From Streptomyces sp. JH34 (GTDB taxonomy: Bacteria > Actinomycetota > Actinomycetes > Streptomycetales > Streptomycetaceae): 64,000 bases of DNA. Below the pieces are notes generated by a model. That model was not told the DNA's origin. It searched no databases and was given only the letters and a program-made list of their open reading frames with translations. Position numbers and translations under genes: made by a program. The DNA is taken from NCBI RefSeq assembly GCF_029428875.1, contig NZ_JAJSOO010000001.1, forward strand, positions 2,728,001-2,792,000. Reading direction: 5' to 3'. This document shows, piece by piece, positions 54,970 to 62,762 of the stretch (position 1 is the first letter of the stretch; each line of letters opens with the position of its first letter).

Positions 54970-55415
54970 TCAACCGGCCGGGAACATCCCGGTGTCCAGG
55001 TCCAGCTTGAACGGCTTGGGCAGTGTCAGCGTCTCGCCGTACTCGACCGCCTCCAGCAGCCGGTAGGTGCCGTCGCTCGGTTCCCCGTACAGGGTCGCGG
55101 TCGGGCGGCCGGAGTGCCACGGGTCGAGCAGGAGGAACAGCTCGATGCCGGCCTTCGCGTACCCGTGCGCCTTGCCGATGCGGTCGTGGTTGGCGTTGGC
55201 CGGTGAGGTGATCTCCACGACGAGGCGGACCTCTTCCGCCGGTACGCGGTTGCCGGGCCCTGACGCGACCGCGCGCGGCAGGACGACGAGATCGGGGATG
55301 TACACAGCCCGGCCCGTCCGGGCACGGAGACGCCGAGCGTCTGATAGATCTCCCAGTCCTCCGGGATGACCCTGATCCGGCCCGACCCAAGTGAGAGGCC
55401 CGAGTCCAGCATGCC
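54970..55415 (-). pseudogene. Frameshifted, N-terminally truncated Uma2 family endonuclease
   Basis: The downstream frame (54970-55305) encodes YIPDLVVLPRAVASGPG... with the Uma2 metal-site pattern RLVVEITSPANANHDR and AHGYAKAGIELFLLLDPWH. The preceding frame (55306-55412) encodes EDWEIYQTLGVSVPGRAG, which should join directly onto VYIPDLVV, so a single-base frame change lies at about 55307-55315. The normal N-terminal third is missing; its place is taken by the deoA terminator. It is best read as a degraded gene of a family that is expanded in Streptomyces. Confidence 0.75.
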
Positions 55416-55449
55416 GAACGGGACCGGTGGTGGTCCACCGGTCCCGTTC
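55416..55449. terminator. Terminator after deoA
   Basis: GAACGGGACCGGTGG pairs perfectly with CCACCGGTCCCGTTC around TGGT. It is placed 22 bases beyond the deoA stop and coincides with the truncation point of the Uma2 remnant. Confidence 0.85.
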
Positions 55450-55471
55450 ACCCGAAAGGGAAAGCCGCAGG

Positions 55472-56749
55472 TCAGGCGATACGTTCCCGCACCACCGGCG
55501 TGGCGGTGAAGGGGGTGCCGGCCGGGGCGATGTCGTACGAGCCGGGCAGCGCGTTCAGGGCGTACTCGAACTTCTCCGGGGTGTCCGTGTGCAGGGTCAT
55601 CAGCGGCTGGCCCTCGGCCACCGTGTCGCCCGGCTTGGCGTGGAGTTCGACGCCCGCGCCCGCCTGCACGAGGTCCTCCTTGCGTGCGCGGCCGGCACCG
55701 AGGCGCCAGGCGGCGACACCGACGTCGTAGGCGTCCAGACGCGTCAGCACGCCCGAGGACGGGGCGCTGATCACGTGCTGCTCGCGGGCGACGGGGAGTT
55801 CGGCGTCCGGGTCGCCGCCCTGGGCGGAGATCATCCGGCGCCAGACGTCCATCGCGGAGCCGTCGGCCAGGGCCTTCTCCGGGTCGGCGTCCTTGAGCCC
55901 GGCCGCGTCGAGCATCTCGCGGGCGAGCGCCAGGGTCAGGTCGACGACGTCCTTGGGGCCGCCACCGGCGAGGACCTCGACGGACTCGCGGACCTCCAGG
56001 GCGTTGCCCGCGGTCAGGCCCAGCGGGGTCGCCATGTCGGTGAGCAGGGCAACCGTGCGGACACCGCTGTCGGTGCCCAGCGCGACCATGGTGGAAGCCA
56101 GTTCGCGGGCGTCCTCGATGGTCTTCATGAAGGCGCCGGAGCCGACCTTCACGTCGAGGACGAGCGCGCCGGTGCCCTCGGCGATCTTCTTGGACATGAT
56201 CGAGCTCGCGATGAGCGGGATCGCCTCGACGGTGCCGGTGACGTCGCGCAGCGCGTACAGCTTCTTGTCGGCGGGGGCGAGGCCGTCGCCCGCCGCGCAG
56301 ATCACGGCGCCGGTGGTGTCGAGGACGTCGAGCATCTCGGCGTTGGAGATGTGGGCGCGCCAGCCGGGGATGGACTCCAGCTTGTCGAGGGTGCCACCGG
56401 TGTGGCCGAGGCCCCGACCGCTCAGCTGCGGCACCGCGGCACCGCAGGCGGCGACCAGCGGGGCGAGCGGCAGGGTGATCTTGTCGCCGACGCCGCCGGT
56501 GGAGTGCTTGTCGGTGGTGGGGCGGGAGAGCGCCCCGAAGTCCATCCGCTCGCCGGAGGCGATCATCGCGGCGGTCCAGCGGGCGATCTCGGTGCGGTTC
56601 ATCCCGTTGAGCAGGATCGCCATGGCCAGCGCGGACATCTGCTCGTCGGCGACCTCGCCGCGCGTGTACGCGTCGATGACCCAGTCGATCTGCTCGGGGC
56701 TGAGCTCGCCCCGGTCCCGCTTGGTGCGGATGACGGAGATGGCGTCCAT
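55472..56749 (-). CDS. deoA: Thymidine phosphorylase
   Basis: The 425-residue pyrimidine nucleoside phosphorylase splits (deoxy)thymidine/uridine with phosphate into base and (deoxy)ribose-1-phosphate. The signature KHSTGGVGDK (81-90) binds phosphate, and the region SGRGLGHTGGTLDKLES is intact. The C-terminal domain matches the family. ATG 56749 follows a Streptomyces-type site. Its own regulon palindrome lies 50 bases upstream, although cytidine deaminase is only 136 bp away behind a terminator. Confidence 0.94.
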   Translation of the reverse strand: MDAISVIRTKRDRGELSPEQIDWVIDAYTRGEVADEQMSALAMAILLNGMNRTEIARWTAAMIASGERMDFGALSRPTTDKHSTGGVGDKITLPLAPLVAACGAAVPQLSGRGLGHTGGTLDKLESIPGWRAHISNAEMLDVLDTTGAVICAAGDGLAPADKKLYALRDVTGTVEAIPLIASSIMSKKIAEGTGALVLDVKVGSGAFMKTIEDARELASTMVALGTDSGVRTVALLTDMATPLGLTAGNALEVRESVEVLAGGGPKDVVDLTLALAREMLDAAGLKDADPEKALADGSAMDVWRRMISAQGGDPDAELPVAREQHVISAPSSGVLTRLDAYDVGVAAWRLGAGRARKEDLVQAGAGVELHAKPGDTVAEGQPLMTLHTDTPEKFEYALNALPGSYDIAPAGTPFTATPVVRERIA

Positions 56750-56798
56750 GGGAGGGGAGTCCTTCCGGCCGGAGGGGTAGGCGAGAGTCCCGTCGACT

Positions 56799-56810
56799 CT
56801 ACGCGCATAG
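56799..56810. promoter_or_regulatory. Nucleoside-regulon palindrome, deoA site (one change)
   Basis: CTACGCGCATAG differs from the perfect palindrome by one base, and its flanks CT and AG extend the symmetry. It lies between the cytidine deaminase terminator and deoA, 50 bases upstream of the deoA start. Confidence 0.72.
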
Positions 56811-56822
56811 AGAGAAAACGTT

Positions 56823-56875
56823 CCGCCACCCCGTTCCCCGGGCCGGGCGGGCCGGTCCGGGGAACGGGGTGGCGG
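56823..56875. terminator. Terminator after the transporter-cdd operon
   Basis: CCGCCACCCCGTTCCCCGG pairs with CCGGGGAACGGGGTGGCGG (19-bp perfect arms, 15-base loop). It ends 9 bases beyond the cytidine deaminase stop. Confidence 0.88.
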
Positions 56876-56884
56876 TGGGGGGAA

Positions 56885-57283
56885 CTACCCCAGGTTCTGC
56901 GGCCCGAAGGCCTGCGGCAGCATCTCGTCGAGCGTGCGAAGGCCGTCGGGGGTCTCCAGCACGAGCCCGGGCCCGCCGAACTCGTACAGCAGCTGACGGC
57001 ACCGCCCGCACGGCACCAGCACCGCGCCGGCGCCGTCCACGCAGGTGAAGTGGGTCAGCCGGCCCCCGCCCGTGGCGGCCAGCTGCGAGACCAGCCCGCA
57101 CTCGGCGCACAGGCCGATGCCGTACGAGGCGTTCTCGACGTTGCATCCGGTGATCATGCGGCCGTCGTCGACGAGGGCCGCCACGCCGACCGGGTAGCCC
57201 GAGTACGGGGCGTACGCCCGGGACATCGCGTCCCGGGCGGCCTCGCGCAGCTTCTCCCAGTCGACGGGTGCGGGCGCCGTCAC
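56885..57283 (-). CDS. cdd: Cytidine deaminase
   Basis: The 132-residue zinc enzyme turns (deoxy)cytidine into (deoxy)uridine. Zinc ligands and the catalytic Glu lie in LCAEC (C59, E61) and PCGRC (C92, C95); AYAPYSGYPVG and NVENASYG are substrate-site signatures. The gene overlaps the permease gene upstream by 4 bases and is the last gene of the ABC transporter operon. The GTG start is at 57283. Confidence 0.94.
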   Translation of the reverse strand: MTAPAPVDWEKLREAARDAMSRAYAPYSGYPVGVAALVDDGRMITGCNVENASYGIGLCAECGLVSQLAATGGGRLTHFTCVDGAGAVLVPCGRCRQLLYEFGGPGLVLETPDGLRTLDEMLPQAFGPQNLG

Positions 57284-58542
57284 TTGCCCTCACCCTTGCG
57301 GTACGGCACGCCGTCCGCCTTCGGCATGCGCAGGCGCTGCGCGGAGAGCGCGAGGACGAGCAGCGTGGTGACGTACGGCGCGGCGTCGACGAACTGGCTC
57401 GGCACCTGGTCCGTCAGGCCGTACCAGGTGAACAGCAGGGCGGAGACGACCGCCGAGATCAGCGCGGTCAGGTACCTCTTCCGGTAGAGCTGCCAGAACA
57501 CGACGATCACGAGCAGGATCGCCAGCAGCAGCAGCATGGCGTGGACGTTCTCGGCGCCGCCGCGCAGCTTGAGGCTGTCGGTGAAGCCGAAGAGCCCGGC
57601 GCCCAGGGCCATGCCGCCCGGCATCCAGTTGCCGAAGATCATCGCGGCGAGACCGATGTAGCCGCGCCCGCCGGTCTGGCCCTCCTGGTAGATGCTGGTG
57701 GCGACGATGGCCAGGAAGGCACCGCCGAGTCCGGCCAGACCACCCGAGATCGTCACGGCGATGTACTTGTACTTGTAGACGTTGACGCCGAGGGTCTCGG
57801 CAGCCACCGGGCTCTCACCGCAGGAGCGGAGCCGCAGACCGAAGGCGGTGCGCCACAGGACGAACCACGTGGCGGGAATGAGGAGCAGGGCGACGACGGT
57901 CAGCAGCGAGAGCCCGGTGACCAGGCCGCCGATGATGCCGGCGAGGTCGGACACGAAGAACCAGTGGTGCTGTTGCAGGTCCTGCATCCAGTCCGACAAC
58001 CCTGGAACGGTGATCTTGTCGATCTCCTCGAGCCGCGGCGACTGCTTGGAGGAGCCACCGGGCTCGTCGGCGAAGGTGAAGTTCGACAGGTAGCGGGTGA
58101 CGCCCACGGCGAGGATGTTGATGGCCACACCGGAGACGATGTGGTTCACGCCGAAGGTGACCGTGATGACCGCGTGCAGCAGACCGCCGAGCGCACCGCC
58201 GATGATGCCGAACAGGACTCCCACCCAGGGGCCCCACTGGAATCCGGCCCAGGCACCGAACCAGGTGCCGAGGATCATCATGCCCTCGAGGCCGATGTTG
58301 ACGACGCCCGCCCGCTCGGCCCACAGTCCGCCGAGGCCGGCCAGACCGATCGGCACGGCCAGCTCCAGGGCACCGCTGACCTGACCCACGGAGGTCACGT
58401 CGTCGGCACCGCTGATCAGACGGACGAGCGAGACGAGGGCCAGCGCACCCGCGATGATCAGCAGCACGACGGGCAGCGAGAGCCTGCGTCGGCCGCCGCC
58501 CTTCTTGGGGGCGACGCGTGCGGCGGAGACTTCGGTGCTCAC
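57280..58542 (-). CDS. Nucleoside ABC transporter permease (YufQ/NupQ-like)
   Basis: The 420-residue permease has about nine hydrophobic helices in the BPD_transp_2 fold and the motifs GLEGMMILGTWFGAW and GRGYIGLAAMIFGNW found in BMP-type purine/nucleoside transporters. It starts with GTG and overlaps cdd by 4 bases and the first permease gene by 4 bases. It would form the channel with the neighbouring permease. Confidence 0.92.
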   Translation of the reverse strand: MSTEVSAARVAPKKGGGRRRLSLPVVLLIIAGALALVSLVRLISGADDVTSVGQVSGALELAVPIGLAGLGGLWAERAGVVNIGLEGMMILGTWFGAWAGFQWGPWVGVLFGIIGGALGGLLHAVITVTFGVNHIVSGVAINILAVGVTRYLSNFTFADEPGGSSKQSPRLEEIDKITVPGLSDWMQDLQQHHWFFVSDLAGIIGGLVTGLSLLTVVALLLIPATWFVLWRTAFGLRLRSCGESPVAAETLGVNVYKYKYIAVTISGGLAGLGGAFLAIVATSIYQEGQTGGRGYIGLAAMIFGNWMPGGMALGAGLFGFTDSLKLRGGAENVHAMLLLLAILLVIVVFWQLYRKRYLTALISAVVSALLFTWYGLTDQVPSQFVDAAPYVTTLLVLALSAQRLRMPKADGVPYRKGEGK

Positions 58543-59657
58543 AGGGCCGCCTCCTTCTCGGTGGTGAGGGCGTGGCCGGCGGCGAGTTCCTCGCCGACCT
58601 TCTGCTGCTGGCGGCGGGTCCCGTAGCGCCGGACGAGTTCGTAGCTGACGACGACCGAGATCACGATCAGGCCCTGCATGATCGTGGCGATCTCCTTCTC
58701 GAAACCGAACTGGTCGAGCGGGGAGGACGCCTTGTCCAGGAACGCGATCAGCAGCGCGCTGAGGGCGATCCCCACCGGGTGGTTGCGGCCGAGCAGCGCG
58801 ATGGTGATGCCGGTGAAGCCGAGGCCCACGGGGAAGTCGAGGCTGTAGGTGTGCGTGTCGCCCAGCAGCGTCGGCATGCCGACCAGACCGGCGATGGCGC
58901 CCGAGATCAGCATCGAGGTCAGGATCATCTTCTTGGCGTCCACGCCGGAGGCCTGGGCGGCGCTCTCGCTGGCGCCCGTGGCACGCAGGTCGAAGCCGAA
59001 CCGGGTGCGGTTCAGGACGAGCCAGTAGACGAGTCCGCAGCCTGCGGCGACGAAGGTGAATCCGTAGATCTCACCGGCGTCGGGGCTCAGAGGGAGGCCC
59101 GGGAACCAGCCGGCCTCCGGGATCTCGCCGGTCGTGAGGTTGTTGGAGCCGGCCGCCTGGTCGCCGAAGTTCTTCGGCAGGATCAGCCAGGCGATCAGCG
59201 AGGTCGAGATGGAGTTGAGCATGATCGTCGCGACGACCTCGCTCACCCCGCGGGTCGTCTTGAGGATGCCCGCGATGCCGGCCCAGAACGCGCCGACCAG
59301 CATGGCCACGATCACGATCAGGGCGATCTGGAGGGGGCCGGGGAGGCTGACGCTGGCTCCGACCAGGGCTGCCACCATCGCCGCGAGCCGGTACTGCCCG
59401 TCGACGCCGATGTTGAAGAGGTTCATCCTGAAGCCGACCGCGACCGCGAGAGCGGCGAGGTAGTACGTGCCGGCCTGGTTGATGATCAGGACCTGTACGT
59501 CGCTGTACGACACCTGCTCGAAGAGGAGGCGGTACAGCTCGAACGGGTCGCGGTTCGAGATGAGCAGCACCAGGGTGCTGAGGGCGAACGCGACGACCAG
59601 GGCGAGCGCCGGGCCGGCGAAGCCCAGGATCAGCCGGTCCTTGTCGAACTTCTTCAT
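58539..59657 (-). CDS. Nucleoside ABC transporter permease (YufP/NupP-like)
   Basis: The 372-residue permease of the same fold has about nine helices and motifs NLFNIGVDGQYRLAAM and FPVGLGFTGITIALLGRNHPVG. It shares the 59657 base with the ATPase gene end and overlaps the second permease gene by 4 bases. Its ATG at 59657 follows GGACGAGG. Confidence 0.92.
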   Translation of the reverse strand: MKKFDKDRLILGFAGPALALVVAFALSTLVLLISNRDPFELYRLLFEQVSYSDVQVLIINQAGTYYLAALAVAVGFRMNLFNIGVDGQYRLAAMVAALVGASVSLPGPLQIALIVIVAMLVGAFWAGIAGILKTTRGVSEVVATIMLNSISTSLIAWLILPKNFGDQAAGSNNLTTGEIPEAGWFPGLPLSPDAGEIYGFTFVAAGCGLVYWLVLNRTRFGFDLRATGASESAAQASGVDAKKMILTSMLISGAIAGLVGMPTLLGDTHTYSLDFPVGLGFTGITIALLGRNHPVGIALSALLIAFLDKASSPLDQFGFEKEIATIMQGLIVISVVVSYELVRRYGTRRQQQKVGEELAAGHALTTEKEAAL

Positions 59658-61252
59658 CAGGCCTCGTCCTCCGGTGCTGCTTCGAGGTGACCGGCGGCGG
59701 CGCCGGTCATGGCCGAGCCCAGTTCCTCGGGTGTGATGGTGGCGGGGTCGGCGTCCGCGACCAGCTGTCCGCGGTACATGACGCGCAGGGTGTCGGAGAG
59801 CCCGATCAGCTCGTCCAGGTCGGCCGAGATGAGCAGGACCGCGAGTCCCTCACGGCGTGCCTCGCGGATCTGGTCCCAGATCTGCGCCTGGGCGCCGACG
59901 TCCACACCCCGGGTGGGATGGGCGGCGATCAGGAGCTTGGGATTGTGGCTCATCTCCCGGCCGACGATCAGCTTCTGCTGGTTGCCGCCGGAGAGGGAGG
60001 CCGCGGTGACCTCGATGCCCGGGGTCCGGACGTCGTACTCGCGCACGATCCGCTCGGTGTCGGCGCGGGCCGCCCTGGGGTCCAGGAGGAAGCCGCGGCT
60101 GTTGGGCTTCTCCGTGACGTGCCCGAGGATGCGGTTCTCCCACAGCGGGGCGTCCAGCAGGACACCGTGGCGGTGGCGGTCCTCCGGGATGTACCCGATG
60201 CCGCTCTCCCGCCGCTTGCGGGTGGCGGTGCGTGAGATGTCGTCGCCGTCCAGCGAGATCACCCCGCTGTCCGGGGACCGCATGCCGACGAGCGCCTCGA
60301 TCAGCTCGGTCTGCCCGTTGCCCTCGACACCCGCGATGCCGAGGACTTCTCCCTTGTGGATGGTGAACCCGATGTCGGACAGCACCTCGCGGACGACCCC
60401 GTCCGGGTCCGTCGCACCGAGGGAGAGGCCCTCGACCTTCAGCATCGGGACATCGGTGACCGTCGACTCGCGCGTCTCCGGCGACGGGAGCTCGCTGCCG
60501 ACCATCAGCTCGGCGAGCTGCTTGGTCGTGGTGTTCGCCGGGTCGGCGGTGCCCACGGTCGTGCCCCGCCGGATCACCGTGATCTCGTCGGCGACGGAGA
60601 GCACTTCCCCGAGCTTGTGCGAGATGAAGATGACGGTGAGTCCCTCGGCCTTCAGCTCCCTGAGGTTGGCGAAGAGCGCGTCGACCTCCTGCGGGACCAG
60701 CACGGCGGTCGGCTCGTCCAGGATGAGGATGCGGGCACCGCGGTAGAGGACCTTGAGGATCTCCACACGCTGGCGGTCGGCGACCCCGAGGTCCTCGACG
60801 AGCGCGTCGGGTCGCACACCGAGCCCGTACGCGTCGGAGATCTCCTTGATCTTCCTGCGCGCGGCCGATCCGATGCCGTGCAGCTTCTCCCCGCCCAGAA
60901 CGACGTTCTCCAGGACGGTGAAGTTGTCCGCGAGCATGAAGTGCTGGTGCACCATGCCGATGCCGCGTGCGATGGCGTCACCCGGGTTGCTGAACGAGAC
61001 CTGCTCGCCGTTCACCGCGATCGTGCCCTCGTCCGGCTTCTGCATGCCGTAGAGGATCTTCATCAGGGTGGACTTGCCGGCACCGTTCTCGCCGACGAGG
61101 GCGTGGACCGTGCCCTGACGGACAGTGATCCCGATGTCGTGGTTGGCCACGACTCCGGGGAAACGCTTGGTGATGCCGTGCAGTTCTACGGCGGGGGGAC
61201 TGCTGGACGCGTTGATGACGCACTCTCCTTGGCCGGACAGGAGCGGGGGCAC
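59657..61252 (-). CDS. Nucleoside ABC transporter ATP-binding protein (two nucleotide-binding domains)
   Basis: The protein of about 515-531 residues has two ABC ATPase halves, as in Mgl/Rbs/Nup-type importers. The first has Walker A GENGAGKST and Walker B ILDEPTAVL; the second has the degenerate A-loop GVEGNGQTE and signature SGGNQQK. The start is uncertain: GTG 61252 has no ribosome site, while AAGGAG at 61225-61230 stands 8 bases before an ATC at 61216 (then NASSSPPAVELHG), suggesting a rare start codon. The operon carries a regulon palindrome upstream. Confidence 0.92.
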   Translation of the reverse strand: MPPLLSGQGECVINASSSPPAVELHGITKRFPGVVANHDIGITVRQGTVHALVGENGAGKSTLMKILYGMQKPDEGTIAVNGEQVSFSNPGDAIARGIGMVHQHFMLADNFTVLENVVLGGEKLHGIGSAARRKIKEISDAYGLGVRPDALVEDLGVADRQRVEILKVLYRGARILILDEPTAVLVPQEVDALFANLRELKAEGLTVIFISHKLGEVLSVADEITVIRRGTTVGTADPANTTTKQLAELMVGSELPSPETRESTVTDVPMLKVEGLSLGATDPDGVVREVLSDIGFTIHKGEVLGIAGVEGNGQTELIEALVGMRSPDSGVISLDGDDISRTATRKRRESGIGYIPEDRHRHGVLLDAPLWENRILGHVTEKPNSRGFLLDPRAARADTERIVREYDVRTPGIEVTAASLSGGNQQKLIVGREMSHNPKLLIAAHPTRGVDVGAQAQIWDQIREARREGLAVLLISADLDELIGLSDTLRVMYRGQLVADADPATITPEELGSAMTGAAAGHLEAAPEDEA

Positions 61253-61294
61253 AGGGGGCAGGGGCGGGGCGAAGTTATCGCGCCCAAGGACTGT

Positions 61295-61306
61295 CTACAC
61301 GCGTAG
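61295..61306. promoter_or_regulatory. Nucleoside-regulon palindrome, transporter operon site (one change)
   Basis: CTACACGCGTAG differs by one base from the consensus. It lies 42 bases upstream of the GTG of the ATPase gene, at the head of the ATPase-permease-permease-cdd operon. Confidence 0.72.
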
Positions 61307-61438
61307 TGCTGCCGAATCGTAAGGCGTAGGTCCACGACCTTGTCCGGACTCGGGCTCCCGGGCCGGTACGAGCAGGGCACTGCGAGGCACAACTTCTTCG
61401 GTACGTCGATGCTTCAGCACTTCTCGGCGGAACCCCAC

Positions 61439-61472
61439 GGGCCCGGAGCGCGACGGTGCGCGCTCCGGGCCC
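61439..61472. terminator. Terminator after the BMP lipoprotein gene
   Basis: GGGCCCGGAGCGCG and CGCGCTCCGGGCCC form a 14-bp perfect stem with a 6-base loop, 28 bases beyond the minus-strand lipoprotein stop. The region 61307-61500 has no gene. Confidence 0.8.
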
Positions 61473-61500
61473 ACGGGAAACCAGCCGTTCGACCGGAACC

Positions 61501-62556
61501 TTACGGGGTGGTCTTGACGGTGATCTTGCCGTCGATGATTTCCTTCTTCGCCTTGTCCACGGCGGCGATGACGTCGGCCATCTTGGTGAAGGCCGCGTTG
61601 GACGTGGCCAGGCCGACGCCGTCCTTGTCGAGGCCGTAGCGGACCTCACCGGACTCGGGCTTGCCGTCCTTGACGGACTTGATCAGGTTGAAGACCGAGT
61701 CCTCGACGTCCTTGGTGACCGAGGTCAGGATCGATTCCTTGTACGCGGCAAGACCCTCCTGCGCGTACTGGTCGGAGTCGACGCCGATGTTCCACTTGCC
61801 CGCCTTGGAGACGGCCTCGATGGCACCGGAACCGGCCAGACCAGCGGCCGAGTAGACCACGTCGGCGCCCTTGTCGAGCTGGCCCTGGGCGGCGGCCTTG
61901 CCGAGGTCGGGCTTGGAGAAGCCGTCGAAGTTCGGCGGCTGCGTCAGGTACTGCGGGACGACCTTCACCGAGGAGTCGGTGTCCGCGACGCCCTGCACGA
62001 AGCCGGCCTCGAACTTCTTGATCAGCGGGGTCTCGACACCACCGATGAAGCCGACCTTCTTGGTCTTGGTGACCTTGGCGGCGGCGACGCCCGCGAGGTA
62101 GGAGCCCTGCTCCTCGTTGAACACTATGTTCGCGATGTTGTCGCCGGTGACCGAGGCGTCGTCGATGATGCCGAAGGTGATCTTCGGAAACTTCGGCGCG
62201 ACCTTCTTGATGGCCGGGGCGTAGGCGAAGCCGACACCGATCACCGGGTTGTTACCGGCGCGCGCCAGCGCGGTGAGGCGCTGCACCTTGTCGGCGTCCG
62301 CCTCGCCGTCCGAGGGCTCGGCCTCGGTGCCCTTGACGCCGAGGTCCTTCTCGGCGCGGGCCAGACCCGCGTAGGCGGCGTCGTTGAACGACTGGTCGCC
62401 GCGACCGCCGATGTCGTACGCGATGGCTGTCTTGGCGCCCTTCGAGTCGGACGAGGTGCCCGACGACGAGGTCGACGATTCGCCACACGCGGTTACGCTG
62501 AGCGCAAGCGCCGCGGACATGACGCCCACGGTGGCAATCCTGGTGATCCGGCGCAA
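61501..62556 (-). CDS. bmpA: BMP family nucleoside-binding lipoprotein
   Basis: The 351-residue substrate-binding lipoprotein has a lipobox VTAC (C24) and the PnrA/BMP fold: AIAYDIGGRGDQSFND (near residue 44) with the Asp and Phe that hold the nucleoside, then GFIGGVETPLIKKFEAGF and SAAGLAGSGAIE. It would capture nucleosides outside the membrane for the neighbouring ABC transporter. The start is TTG, with GAAGGAG 8 bases upstream. It is encoded as a separate unit with its own palindrome. Confidence 0.93.
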   Translation of the reverse strand: MRRITRIATVGVMSAALALSVTACGESSTSSSGTSSDSKGAKTAIAYDIGGRGDQSFNDAAYAGLARAEKDLGVKGTEAEPSDGEADADKVQRLTALARAGNNPVIGVGFAYAPAIKKVAPKFPKITFGIIDDASVTGDNIANIVFNEEQGSYLAGVAAAKVTKTKKVGFIGGVETPLIKKFEAGFVQGVADTDSSVKVVPQYLTQPPNFDGFSKPDLGKAAAQGQLDKGADVVYSAAGLAGSGAIEAVSKAGKWNIGVDSDQYAQEGLAAYKESILTSVTKDVEDSVFNLIKSVKDGKPESGEVRYGLDKDGVGLATSNAAFTKMADVIAAVDKAKKEIIDGKITVKTTP

Positions 62557-62616
62557 GGGAAGGCTCCTTCAAACCTGACCGAAGCGCCTCTTCCGGCGCT
62601 GGTTTCGCGGCGATCG

Positions 62617-62628
62617 TAACGCGCGTAG
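62617..62628. promoter_or_regulatory. Nucleoside-regulon palindrome, bmpA site
   Basis: On the minus strand the site reads CTACGCGCGTTA, 10 of 12 bases matching the palindrome. Its left flank ACAT is the same as at punA. It lies 60 bases upstream of the bmpA TTG; TACGAT overlaps its downstream end and could be the -10 element. Confidence 0.68.
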
Positions 62629-62762
62629 ATGTCAGATAAAGCCCCCTACGGAAGCTGTTATCGGATCGTCGCGAACAGAAGGTGTACGGGTCGGTCACGA
62701 GCCGTTACGCGCACGGGACGAGAAGCGACCGCACCGGCGGCCACAATCCGGATATTCGCAGG

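Noticed and set aside
55391..57487. A long plus-strand open frame opposite deoA and cdd
   Set aside because: It mirrors the GC codon pattern of deoA and cdd and crosses two terminator hairpins.
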